Source of the DNA: Ulota crispa
Lineage: Eukaryota; Streptophyta; Bryopsida; Orthotrichales; Orthotrichaceae
Direction: 5' to 3'
DNA: 64,000 bases
Assembly: GCA_963920765.1 (NCBI GenBank)
Contig: OY987247.1
Span: 10,016,471-10,080,470 of the forward strand
In this document: in pieces, positions 47,523 to 58,379 of the stretch
How positions within the stretch are numbered: the stretch's first letter is position 1
How the letters are laid out: each line of letters begins with the position of its first letter
The notes under the pieces: model-generated
The model's database searches: none
The model's input: the letters and a program-made list of their open reading frames with translations, nothing else
What the model was told of the DNA's origin: nothing
Made by a program: the position numbers and the translations under genes

Positions 47523-48542
47523 TTGATTCCTAAACGCTCAAACAATGTTTTTTGACAACATAGCAATTTTGGGCAGCTCATTACAAATGGGTTTCTCATT
47601 TTTTTTTCTTTGAAATTTTCACACATGATGCACCCAAGGAGTAGCTTTAATGTCCAACAATTTTCATAACTTTTGACTACATGGTTCAAAACTTATTGCA
47701 TGATATGTAGTTTTATTTGTTTGTTGGGCAGCATGGGTAGCTCAAAAAACTTTTTCAAAAATTATATTACAAAAAAAAACCAAAATTGGTTTCCTAGATC
47801 CATATATACGTGGGAAGCTTTGAATTGTTCCATTTTTATAGTTGAGATGAAAGTTATGTGGAGATTTTGTCTGCGGACAATTATGGATTCTCTACTCTAA
47901 AATAAACTTTTAAGTCCTTTATTTTACTCAATTTTCAATGTTTTGGAAATAAAAGAGAGCCAGAGGATGTAGATTTTTTATTACAATGTCACAAACATTG
48001 GAATTGGCGTTTTTTATTTTCATAGGACTGAGGGCCCTTTTGGGGGACATTTGGGATTTTGGGCATGTACCTATGGCTAAACTACAGTACTTTGCATGAT
48101 TTTCTGAAACTTTTATTGAAGGTGAGGAATTCATAGATCTATGTGGGAATGTAATTTTTTCTTCATTCCAACAATTATTGAAGAAGTTAAAAATAACTTT
48201 CTGGAAAAAGCTGCTCCTAGGGCAACCAAAAACTTTTTTTTAAATTTCATTTTTTTCTAATAAATATCTGAAATAGGTTCTTTAGACTTATGTAGATGTG
48301 GGGAGCTTTGAATCATTCAATTCTAAACAATGAGATGAAAGTTATGAGAAGTTTTAGTTTGCTGGTAGGTGTGGTTTAGAGCATAATTGTTGGAATGAAG
48401 AAAAAATTACATTCCCACGTAGATCTATGAATTTCTCACCTTCAATAAAAGTTTGAGAAAATCATGCAAAGTAGTTTAGCCATAGGTACATGCCCAAAAT
48501 CCCAAATGTCCCCCAAACTGACAATGGTCCTTTAGGGGTTAA
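47523..48542. mobile_element. Composite TTAA-type element, N family, copy 1
   Basis: Left TTGA-TTCCTAAACGCTCAAAC (decayed), right GGTCCTTTAGGGG with TTAA at 48539-48542. The first half is collinear with 60311-60500 ('tttcacacatgatg', 'cccaaggagtagcttt'). The second half (about 48015-48542) is a foldback of the GGACC subfamily with arms of about 250 bp around 48365. Confidence 0.75.
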
Positions 48543-49304
48543 ATTCTTAACAATTTAGTGTTTTGAATAATTATCTACTTCTTTTTACTTACTATTTTTT
48601 CCTATGTGTTGTACAATTACAAATGATTTGAATTTTTTTGAGTGTGTACCCAACTTACCTTGAAGGATGAATCCAAAGAGTTGCAACCATTTTGAATATT
48701 TTTTCATATGAACATAACCTTGTGAAGTGCAGCTAACCGGGTTTAAGCGGGGACAAAAAATGGCTTTTTGTCAATTCAAACTCAAATATCTAACAATCTA
48801 TATGGTGGAAATTTTTTGAATTTTTTTCACATCTTTTTATACAATCAAACCTCAGTCTCTTATTGCAAATTCCTTATTTGCATAATTATCCATACTTCTC
48901 AAATTGCATATTCCCTATATGCACAAAGTGCATAAAGTGCATGAAGTGCATAAAGTGTGTTCACAATGGAGTTACTTTAGATTGTAGGCTTGCTTCCCTA
49001 GAGAGATTCCGCCAGCCTCCCATTCACCCATGGCATCAAGCTCTTGGGCCTTGAGCCACGTGTACATGAAGGCCATGATGCAATAAATGACTTATGCAAT
49101 ATAACCTCTTTGTGTGCATACTCCTAAAATAACTCCCCATTGTTTCCTTGCAGTAAGGGAGGTTTGACTATACTAGTTTACTACAATATCTCATATTTAC
49201 ATGTGTCCAAAATGATTTTTTTCTAAAATTTGATACTTATAGTAGAAATGGCAATTTTGGAGTGGTTTTGGTGAAAACTTAGTCAAAAGCCTTTAGGGGG
49301 TTAA
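48543..49304. mobile_element. GGACC-subfamily right end with a nested pogo-like element
   Basis: The end reads GCCTTTAGGGGGTTAA with TTAA at 49301-49304. The preceding 100 bp match the right part of 52325-53179 and of the window-start element. The left terminus is not identified. Confidence 0.5.
48840..49172. mobile_element. pogo/Tigger-like short element
   Basis: TA-CAATCAAACCTCAGTCTCT on the left and GTAAGGGAGGTTTGACTA-TA on the right: imperfect inverted termini around CAAACCTC with TA on both sides, as in pogo-type elements of the Tc1/mariner group. 333 bp. Contains four tandem copies of 'gcataaagt'-like units at 48920-48958. No transposase. Confidence 0.55.
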
Positions 49305-49308
49305 GTGG

Positions 49309-49388
49309 TTAACCCCTCAACGCCCCGGGTATCAAGAAGAACACTGAAATGGGGCAACATTCTTGCCCCTAGGGCGTTGAGGGGTTAA
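49309..49388. mobile_element. 80-bp TTAA-terminated mini-element
   Basis: TTAACCCCTCAACGCCC at the left and GGGCGTTGAGGGGTTAA at the right: 17 bp of perfect inversion including TTAA on both sides, with only 46 bp between. It sits four bases after the end of the preceding element. Confidence 0.85.
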
Positions 49389-50139
49389 AGGAGGGAAACA
49401 TGAAACTCCCAATATCAAATTTTCAAATTTTCATTTTGTGTTTGCACCAAAGAGTATAATTTTAACCTTGATCTATTGTGGCATATATCTTTACTAGTGA
49501 GTTATATCTTAGGGTGGGGTTTTTTAGTTCCATGGTCACCTCTAGAAGGTTATCTTTCCTTCTACTATATAAAGGGCTTCCAATTGTGAAGGGTATACTT
49601 TCCCTCCAATGAGTTATGTTTTTTTTTCTTTTTTTTTCTGAAATATGCACAATTATTTTTCATTACTCATGTTTTCATCACCAAGGGTGTGAATGTACTC
49701 TTAAAACTCTATAAAGAATCAATATGTTCCTTATCCCAAGATATTCTCATGTCTCCATGTGACAATAAGATCATGTGATCCCTACCATAGTTAGGTGTAT
49801 TATGACAATAAGCACCTTGCCAATGCTCAAGTTTGAGCTCATGATGGCCTCAGTGGTGTGACAATGCCACAAACCCAAGGCTACATTGACTGTGGCTTAA
49901 AACAGAGTGTGAACATTGCCATAGCTCTTGATTTTGGTTTATGTTTTTGCTAAATCCAACCTTTAAAGCAAATTCCCACTTTCTTGACTTCAATTTTTTT
50001 TTTTAAATGTTGCCAAATAAGCAATTCCTAAGTGAGCCAGGATGTGAGATTTTGGACTAAGTATGAAAGCTACAAGTCTCAAATTTCAACTTCTTGACCA
50101 ATCAAATTGTGAAGACTTAGTGGGACTTGAGAATCCAAT
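49389..50139. other. Intergenic repeat-like sequence, no gene seen
   Basis: Resembles the flanks at 58110-58380 and 59273-59600 (for example 'ttgatctattgtggcatat' against 'ccactatggcatatgac'), so it is part of an older dispersed repeat into which TTAA elements inserted. Confidence 0.4.
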
Positions 50140-51068
50140 TTAATCCTTTAAGGACCACACCCATTTTCACAAAACCAACTAAAAACAGGGGCTGTAGGCT
50201 TAGATGTGCAATTGACTCAAGTATGGACCCATTTTTCAGTAATCCAACCATATAAATGGGAAGTACACCTTGTTTATTGTGAAGCACCAAAATTTCAGCT
50301 AGATTTACTGTTGGAGGTGAAATGTTATAATGATTGAGTGAGCTTGAGAGTGAGCCCCATATGCAAAAAATCTCTAGTGTTCATGCTTGTGTGGTCTTGA
50401 ATGTTAATGCTTCATGCAAGCTTTGATTGAAAAAAGCCTTACATTTCTAGAAAGCAAGGTTTCCCACCTTTACAATAAGACTAATTTCACACAAAATAGA
50501 CAAAAATAGCAACCACAAGGTGTAGCTAAGTGGACAAAAATGGTCAAAAAACCCACTTTTTTTGCTACCCTAAAACGGTTCTACAAGAAATTTGTTAACT
50601 ATTTTGGAAAATCCAATTGGTGAATACAATCAAGAATTGGCCTTAAATGTAGGATGAAAAATTTTAGAACCAAAATGACAACACTAAATCAATGGATCTT
50701 CAAATACTATAATTATACTACTACCGTATAGGAAAACAATACAAGCATATTTCTTAAGCAATTCAATTTTTTTTAGAATTGTGCAATTGAGATTTGACAT
50801 TCTTCTTGCATACTTGATGTATTATGTTGTTGCTTTGATCCATTTTTGACAAAAAATGGATACGTATTTTGAAACCATGCCGTATAAACACCATTATTTG
50901 TCAACTCACATACCCAATTGCATTGTTATTATTTTAGATGGATGCAAAATTCTTGTGATCACATGCGTTCTTCAAGACCAAATTCTAAATTACTGAGCAA
51001 TTTCAACCTACATGTTGAAAATCACTCCCAAAAACCAAAATATGGTCGCTTGGTCCTTAAAGGGTTAA
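50140..51068. mobile_element. TTAA-terminated element, S family
   Basis: Left TTAATCCTTTAAGGACCA, right TTGGTCCTTAAAGGGTTAA, with TTAA at 50140-50143 and 51065-51068. 929 bp. The interior shares no long words with the other families. No ORF. Confidence 0.8.
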
Positions 51069-51082
51069 GTTTTTAAAAATAA

Positions 51083-51205
51083 GGGTATGCTCACACTTGA
51101 TGCTAAGAGAGGTAGTAGCAAAGAAAAATTAGATATATTTGGACACATCTTTAAACAACATTTGTATTGCTAATACCTTTCTTAACACCAAGTGCGAACA
51201 TACCC
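51083..51205. mobile_element. 122-bp Tourist-like MITE, copy 3
   Basis: Termini GGGTATGCTCACACTTGAT and CACCAAGTGCGAACATACCC. Same interior as 11264-11385. TAA precedes the left end; the right flank is changed. Confidence 0.75.
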
Positions 51206-51210
51206 GTCCC

Positions 51211-51298
51211 GGCCCCATTCATCCAAGAAAATGGCAATGTGAAAGGACAATTCACCGTGACCCTCATTGCCCCTCCCCCCACCTGGATGAATGGGGCC
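51211..51298. repeat. 88-bp palindromic repeat with GGCCCCATTCATCC ends
   Basis: GGCCCCATTCATCCA at the left is mirrored by TGGATGAATGGGGCC at the right. Similar single ends occur at 52234 ('ggccccgttcatccaaatga') and 56193 ('ggccccattcatctatgcag'), each followed by a GC-rich 'gggcaatgagggg' or 'gggcattgaggggg'. It marks the border of a larger dispersed repeat. Confidence 0.65.
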
Positions 51299-51529
51299 GA
51301 GGTCTTGGTGTACTCCTTCATGAGTTTGCTGCCATGGTGGAAAAACTCTGCTTCTTTCACCTTTCAAAAATTGTGAGAGTTTAGATATTTACGCATTAGA
51401 AGGTTGAATTTGGAAATTTTTAATTTACATTTGCATTAAAGGACCCTAATTTCATCACAGAATCTCATAAGGGGAAAATACTGACCAACTCCAAAGTAGG
51501 AACAAACTTTTACTTTTAATTCTTGTTTG

Positions 51530-52180
51530 TTAGTCCTTAAATGCCCAAGCCCTAGCTGAGCTTCTTGGAATTTCCATAAAACATAACAATCAACCAACCT
51601 TTTCAAAAATTTCATAAAGTTTTTTTCAATTGTAACCTTACAAATTTAAACTGAACATGTTAGAGATTATATGGAAAAAGAAAACACAACAATATCACTT
51701 ATAGTTTGAAATATTATAATGTTTGGACATGAGGGTGTTAAAATTGCAAAAGTGACTTCTAGTTTTCTAATCTTCATTTCACATGTCAAATCTAAAAAGT
51801 TGGTTACCAAAAAAATATGAGGTTTAAGGTCATTACCTGTTTAACTTTAATCAATTTACGGCTTTCAAAATCTACTCCTATATATTTTTTAAATTAATTT
51901 CTAATATGATCTTTTCTCCAAGCTCTAGTGTATTTGAGGCTCATTTTCAAGATCTTCCAACATGGGAAAACTCAATATTGCAGTGGATACACTTGTACAA
52001 ATTCTTGAGTAGAAAGTTTATCAATTTTCATATTCAAAATCAGATTTTTGATGTTGAAAATAGATTTCAAAACCAACTTATATTGAAAAAAAATACTGAA
52101 AATAGTGATTTAATAAGGTTCATTTGTCTTCAAAGTTTTGTTGCGACCCAATTTTGGTTGCTTGGGCATCTAGGGGTTAA
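51530..52180. mobile_element. TTAA-terminated element, GCCCAAGG family, copy 4
   Basis: Left TTAG-TCCTTAAATGCCCAAG, right CTTGGGCATCTAGGGG with TTAA at 52177-52180. Interior collinear with 19253-19905. It lies inside sequence homologous to 55920-56250. Confidence 0.8.
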
Positions 52181-52324
52181 AAGCAAACATTGTCCACCTT
52201 AGCACAAACATATGAATGTGCAATAGACAAAACCTTGGCCCCGTTCATCCAAATGAGGGCAATGAGGGGTCACTTGAACTTTGTTTTTTTGGGGGTGGGG
52301 GAGGGGGATATATTTTTCTTCCAT

Positions 52325-53179
52325 TTAACCCCTACATGATCATTGTCCCCTTAGGGGACAAATGGGATTTTAGGCATGTACCTATGGCTAAACTACTTTA
52401 TGTCATTTTATGATACTTTTATGGAAGATGAGGAATTCAAATATCTATGTGGGCATCTAATTATTCTTCATTCCAACATTTATTGAAGAAATTATGCAAG
52501 AATTCATCAAAACTAAGGGAGGAGGGGTAGTTTGGGCAAAGCCTCTCCTTTGTAAGTGGGTGTAGGTGACTCCAAAGAGGGTCAGCCATAGGTGTGGACA
52601 CTTGGGCAAAGGGAGTGGAGTGGAAGAAGCCTATCTTGTGGGACTCCCAACCCTCCATTCCTTTTGCCCCTTGTAAAATTTGGTACTTTCATTTTTGAAT
52701 CAATTCATGTATGTGTTATTTCATTATTTTTTTTCCCAACCATAGTAGGCTAAGAGCCCTTACCATATCTATTTAGATTAATGTATTTCAAATATTTAGA
52801 TTTTACATAAATCCTTCAATTACACTTCCAATTTATCTGAAAGTTCTCCCACATACCTAACTTGGTCTTTTACATGGAAAAAATAAACCTCAACTTTTTG
52901 TAGAGTAGTTTTTTGTTGTAAGAATGATCAAAGGCTTCTGAAATTTTTGGGCAATAGGAAAAAAAACCTTTTTTCTTCACTTTAAATGTTGATATCACAC
53001 TCCTCACCATCTGAAATGACATGTTGTTTTTTTGCAAGTACCACCCATATTCTAAGCCAATATCCAATGGTCTTATTTATTTTTTAACTTTCTTTCTTCT
53101 ACTTGTCTATTCATTCTCTAAAAAGTGACAGTTTTCAATGATTTTCACAGAAAAAAGGGCAAGGTCCTTTCGGGGTTAA
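52325..53179. mobile_element. TTAA-terminated element, GGACC subfamily
   Basis: Left TTAACCCCTACATGATC followed by the hairpin GTCCCCTTAGGGGAC; right AGGTCCTTTCGGGGTTAA with TTAA at 53176-53179. 855 bp. The left part matches 12600-12800 and 48060-48200; the right part matches the window-start element. Confidence 0.85.
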
Positions 53180-55010
53180 GCTGGAGAATGAGAAAGCAAT
53201 GTTTGCTAATGACAAGGCTATTTGCATCCTATTGACATGGATGCCATATGCACAAATGTAGATGAAAACTCTTGTCTTCATACAAAATGATCCACATTCA
53301 TCTCGAATAGTCAAAATTTTAAAGCAATGCAACCATTTTATCCTCTAAAATGGGAAGAACGTATTGTCAAATTCTTTCTCAAAAAAATGTGTTGTTTTCC
53401 TTTTTTTTAGCAAAAAAACAACCCCAAAAGAAACCCTAGGAGGGCGGCAAAGGCCTTGTTATTTGTTGGTTGAATTTCTCAAATATGTTTCAAGGTAATT
53501 ATTCTAAGAGTCATGTTGATGCTCAAAAGACAAGATTTGCCATAGCAATAACTCGAAGAATTAGATTCCCAAAGAATGGAAGTCCAATATTCTTTTTTGC
53601 TATGAGAGGGAATTTCTTTTAGGTACATTTTTTTTAATAAAGCATGTAACAAGGACACATCTTAGATTATAATGAAATAAAATAAATGAAAATGGTTGTT
53701 ACCTCATGTATGTTTCATCGGAAAAGGCACCCATATGGGTGGGGGGTAAATGTCACAAAGGAAAAGGGAAGGGCACCCAATTGGAATTGTGAAAAGTCAT
53801 TGGAATTTTTTAAATTTGATATTTTAAAGCTTTATAAGTTTGAGGCTTTCTATCTTTCCCAAACTTTGAAATTTAAGGAGGGGGAGGGAGAGGAGAAGGT
53901 ATGGAAAGGAGGATACTTTGTGTGAAGGTCCATTTTTTTAAACTACATTCATGCATGAGAATGTTTCTTGCATCACCTTGTTGGTACAACAGGTAAGAAA
54001 GACTTAGGACATAATTAAATCTCAAACTGACTATCTTCTTTTGTTCCTTCCATTTTGAAACAATTTTAGAGGATTATAGTTATAGCTTCAACTTTTTGAT
54101 CCCAAGGGCTCAAGTATGCATAACATTCAGTAGCCTGAAGAGAGGTTGCCTTTTCCCTCTCTTCAAGTATCATCCACGAACTTCATCTTGACACCATTAT
54201 TTTTTTATTTTTTAATACGTTTTTGACATGGTTGGCCCCCACGTCAACGTATGTGCACTAAACTAAGCCTCTCTTTCAGAAACTCTCTGATAGAGTCAGC
54301 CAAGTGTCCCCATAGCTAAAGATGGGTGTGAAATATTCCACATTATTTCATCTTGTGGATGAAATGGTTTTATGTATAGGGAGGGCAGCGCCTGGTAGCG
54401 CTACTGAATGTTATGTGAGAGAAAACGTCCGTGTTATATTCTTATTTGAACATGCTTGAAATCCTTCCTAAGACCACACAAACTATAATTTTAGCTCAAA
54501 GTGGTCCCAAACTATGATGGCTTTTACTCCTCATGTAATTTGATCTTAAGGTTGAGGTAGAAATCAATTGTGTGGATATTTGTGAGAGACAAATACAGAA
54601 CGTGGTTTCTTCTTATGTTGGATTAGCGGCATCAGCCTAGTTAAAATATGTATGACACATGAGACTAAATATGGACTATCTTAAATTCCAAAGTAATAAT
54701 CTTAAAAAAAACCGATTTGCAGAACATACAAAAGATATTTGCAAATTTTTGAGGGACCCTTACAAAATATTGAAAGACATTTCCAAATTACATGATATAT
54801 GCCAACATTGAGAGATAAATATAAATTATGGGTACATCTTCTAATGTTCAAAGGCATATAAAGTCCATAATTACATGAATAGTCCATGTCTAGTTAAATG
54901 TGAAATCATTTCATTCATTTGGATGTAAATGCACGTTCTTTCTCATTTACCTCGTCCATGTTGGTCATTTGACATGTAGATCATTCCGTCCATTTCATCT
55001 ATGTTGGCCA
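53180..55010. other. Intergenic, no gene seen
   Basis: AT-rich with short open frames lacking motifs. No terminal repeats recognised. Confidence 0.4.
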
Positions 55011-55421
55011 TTAACCCTTTAACGACTAGTCGACCAATTCTTGGTTGATATTGACTCTTTTCAGTTTGTAGAGAGAGCATGTTAAGGAATTTGATGACGT
55101 GGCAAAGGGGACAAGTTTGGGGAATTAGAAAGTGAAGAGTTTAGGACAATAAAGAGGCCAATCTGAGATGGCATGTGGCTAGAGGGTTGAAAAAACTAAA
55201 AAAGTACCGACTGAGAATACACCAATAAATGCAAAAAGGTGGACATAACAACTAAAGAGTGAGCATAATTCATAATGCATAACACTAAACACTGCAAGAT
55301 ACTTCCATCTGTACGGTTAGATTTATGATAGACATCTATATTCAATAACCCTAAAATGTCCCCAAATGGAAATACAAAGGATTGTCCACCCCAGAATCGA
55401 CCACTGTCATTAAAGGGTTAA
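55011..55421. mobile_element. TTAA-terminated element, V family
   Basis: Left TTAACCCTTTAACGACTAG, right GTCATTAAAGGGTTAA, with TTAA at both ends (55011-55014, 55418-55421). 411 bp. The subterminal words CGACCA and TCGACCAC are inverted partners. No ORF. Confidence 0.8.
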
Positions 55422-55786
55422 CCTAAACAATTCGATGAAAGCGAAGACAATGAACACTACGCTCATGACTCAAAAAAGTAATTAATTGCGAATGACCAAG
55501 CTTTATTCTTTAGCATTACAAAAAGATAAAAGATAAAAATAAAAACAATAAAGAAGAAAACAGTCTACTCAGGTCTTTTCATATATTGAAGGGGCAATCA
55601 ATTCTTTCATTTATTACTCGAAGACAAGCAGGTCTTGGCTTTTTACGTAGCACCCTGGAACCCTTTTCTTTACGTAGGGAAGCTTAAATATGTATTTCCC
55701 TTCCCTCTGTGATTTTATATTTACCTTATCAGAAAGTATCAAAGCAAACAAGAACTGAATGCATTTGGCACAGAGTGGTGAAAATA
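55422..55786. other. No gene seen
   Basis: Short open frame on the minus strand (55614-55799) without motif. Confidence 0.35.
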
Positions 55787-55908
55787 AGTATGTTTGCACT
55801 TGGTGTTAAGAAAGGTATTAGCAATATGAATGCAATCTAAAGATGTGTCCAAATATATTTAATTTTTCTTTGCTACTACCTCTTTTAGCATCAAATGTGA
55901 ACATACCC
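55787..55908. mobile_element. 122-bp Tourist-like MITE, copy 4
   Basis: Termini AGTATGTTTGCACTTGGTG and CATCAAATGTGAACATACCC; reverse orientation to 51083-51205. The TSD is unclear. Confidence 0.75.
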
Positions 55909-56380
55909 ATGTCAACTATCTTAGGAGGTTGTGGTCCAAGGTGAAAAAATAAAGCTTTTTCATATTTCAAAAATTTTGAGCATTTGGAAATTTATCATCA
56001 AGAGATTGAAGTTGGAAATTTTGACCTCGTAATTGGATTAGAGACCCTTGTTTTCAAAAGCCACCTCGTTTAGTCAAAAGCCACGGAGGAATATATAATT
56101 GAAAACTACAAAAAAGGGGGCAAAATATTACTTTTACCCTTGCCTGAGAATTAAAAAGTTTAACCTTGGCCAGAATGGATAGAATCCAGCGGCCCCATTC
56201 ATCTATGCAGGGGGCATTGAGGGGGTCAGTTCACCCTGCCCGCACAACAACATAAAAACAACAGGAATTTTTGTGGTATACCGTACCTAGGGTTCTCTAA
56301 AGTCCAAATACTTATTCTTTTCATCAAGTTTTTTGTATTATAAATAACATTTCATTCATTTTCTGAGAAAGTTCAATATA
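55909..56380. repeat. Dispersed repeat, paralogue of 51300-51530 plus 52181-52280
   Basis: Shares 'ttcaaaaattttgagcatttgg', 'aggttgaatttggaaatttt'-like sequence and the GGCCCCATTCAT end. In the paralogue the 51530-52180 element interrupts the equivalent of about 56150-56160. Confidence 0.55.
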
Positions 56381-56778
56381 TAAGGTAGTAGCATCCATAA
56401 GCGTTGCGTCCCCATGCCCGTCACGTGACAGTGGCAGGGCTAATTAATAAAAAAAGAAATGATTGTGGGTGATTGAGTGATGGTTATGGGTGATAAAGTG
56501 ATGGTTGTGGGTGACTAGCATGAGGTTTTGAGTACCCATCTCACTATTTAAGAACCAACGAGTTCTATGATTAGCATCTCTTACACATGGTTCCTACAAT
56601 TTCAATAATTTTGGATTTTGAAAAATCTTTGTGAACAAATACTTGCAATGAGAACTTTGAAATTGATACCAATATTTTTGGTTCCCATTTCCTAACATAC
56701 AATATTTTTTCAAAGTTAGTCAATTGTTTTACCTACTCCAAAACCCTTATTTCCACGCTTATGGGTGTGCCTATCTTA
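56381..56778. mobile_element. TAAGGTAG-terminated MITE, longer subfamily, copy 2
   Basis: Left TAAGGTAGTAGCATCCATAAG, right CGCTTATGGGTGTGCCTATCTTA. Collinear in reverse complement with 46091-46474, including the 'gggtgattgagtgatggt' array. Confidence 0.8.
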
Positions 56779-57180
56779 CTCAGATATTTCCACAATTCCA
56801 TTCACCGATCTGCAATGAAGTTTGCGTGGGATCCTGGAAATATGCTGGATATGAGCAGGAGGAGAACGTCAAAGCTCCCCACTGAGAATATAACAGCCAG
56901 GTTCCAGTGTTCTGATTGGTACGGAGCATTTTCAATGATAGAAATATTCACTTGGAATAGTGTTAGATTCTTTATACAGACATGGGGTCCACGTCTCCAC
57001 GAGGCGAAAGCTATGGATTGGCAATTTGGCAGTATGCCCACATATGCCTGGAATGGCCTGACAGTTCACACAATGAGAAACACGTTGTAGTGGAAGCAGT
57101 TTTTGAATTGTATAATTTATGCGCATGTGCATTGGAATTTGCTTCCATCTCTAGAGATACCAAGTAGCTCTACAACCCGG
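56779..57180 (+). other. Exon-like patch of unknown identity
   Basis: About 400 bp of GC-richer sequence with open frames on the plus strand. The last one (from about 56982) reads YGLAIWQYAHICLEWPDSSH, then EKHVVVEAVFELYNL, and stops at 57165. The composition is protein-like and helical, unlike the surrounding repeats. I do not recognise the family, and no splice sites or start are convincing. A gene fragment is my best guess. Confidence 0.25.
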
Positions 57181-57310
57181 CCTATTATTTTGTTTTATAT
57201 ATTAAATTTTCTTGATCCAAATGTATGGAGATTCATTGCATAATAAAAAGGGAAAATTTGATGGATGTCCCTGAAATTTTCAGTATTTGTATAGATACCC
57301 CTAGGCATAG

Positions 57311-57311
57311 T

Positions 57312-57388
<77 letters not shown>
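57311..57388. repeat. AT dinucleotide microsatellite
   Basis: About 38 AT/TA units with one interruption ('tatacatata') near the left. Confidence 0.95.
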
Positions 57389-57390
<2 letters not shown>

Positions 57391-57769
57391 TTGTTTCTAA
57401 ATCTTGCAATGAATGTCTTAATGTTTGAAAAAGCTCCCTTGGGGGAAAAAAGCAGGAGCGTCCCAAGACGTTGATCATCGTATAATCATGGTAATACGAA
57501 ATACAAATGTCTCAATGTATGAAGCATAGGAACACACAAAGATGGAACAAAAAAGTTGAAAATAATGCTTGCAAAACTACTTTCAGATGCTCCCTTGAGA
57601 TGTCAAGTGTATTTGTGCAATTTCTGAAAAATCAGGAGTATCTATACATATACAGCAAATCTCAAGGTTATCCATGAAAATTTCCCTAGTAAAAATAGAG
57701 AACCCCAACCAAAGCAAGAAGGCATTTTGACCCCTTTGCTTTCAAACAATGTTTCAGAAGAAGCAACCT

Positions 57770-58107
57770 TTAACCCCTAAAGGTCGAAGAGGACGATTAT
57801 CGTCCTCTGGGTGCAAAAAAAACAATCTGGAGTTGGAAAAAAAAATTTATTATTTGATTTTAAAAAAAAAGTGGTCATTGCAAGGTTCTTCACAATGGAG
57901 TGCCGAAATTGGATTGATTGAAAGTCCTCATGTTTTTCAAAACTGAAATTTGTGAGAACATTCACAACCATGATTGATAAGTCCTCTCTTGCCTTCTTAC
58001 AAATTTCATGTGGGCAGCATGCACTATTGACTTTTTCCACTTTTTGCAACAATACTACAGGCTGGGCACAACCTGAGCAGCTATGGGCCCAGGTGTTTAA
58101 GGGTTAA
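57770..58107. mobile_element. TTAA-terminated element, L family, copy 2
   Basis: TTAACCCCTAAAGGTCGAAG at 57770 and GTGTTTAAGGGTTAA ending 58107. Perfect subterminal palindrome AGGACGATTATCGTCCT. Very similar to 39031-39421 without the AT tract. Confidence 0.88.
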
Positions 58108-58379
58108 TAAAAAGTCAGCCTTACAAAAGTGACAAAAAACTTGGATTTGAATCCCCTGAGAGTACACTCAAACCAAAGGGGGTATATGAAACTCTTGAGG
58201 TTAAGATTTCAAACTCTTATTCAATGTTCCTCACCACGTAGTCAAATTTTGACCATCATCCACTATGGCATATGACATGGCTAGTAGGTTATATCTCAAA
58301 CTTGTGAGGGTTGTAATTTGTTCCATGGGATTTTACTTTTCAAAATATATAAATTATGAAGCGGAATAGTGAGGGTAAT
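58108..58379. other. Older repeat flank, no gene seen
   Basis: Continues after the element at 58380-59272 and resembles 49400-49560. Confidence 0.35.
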
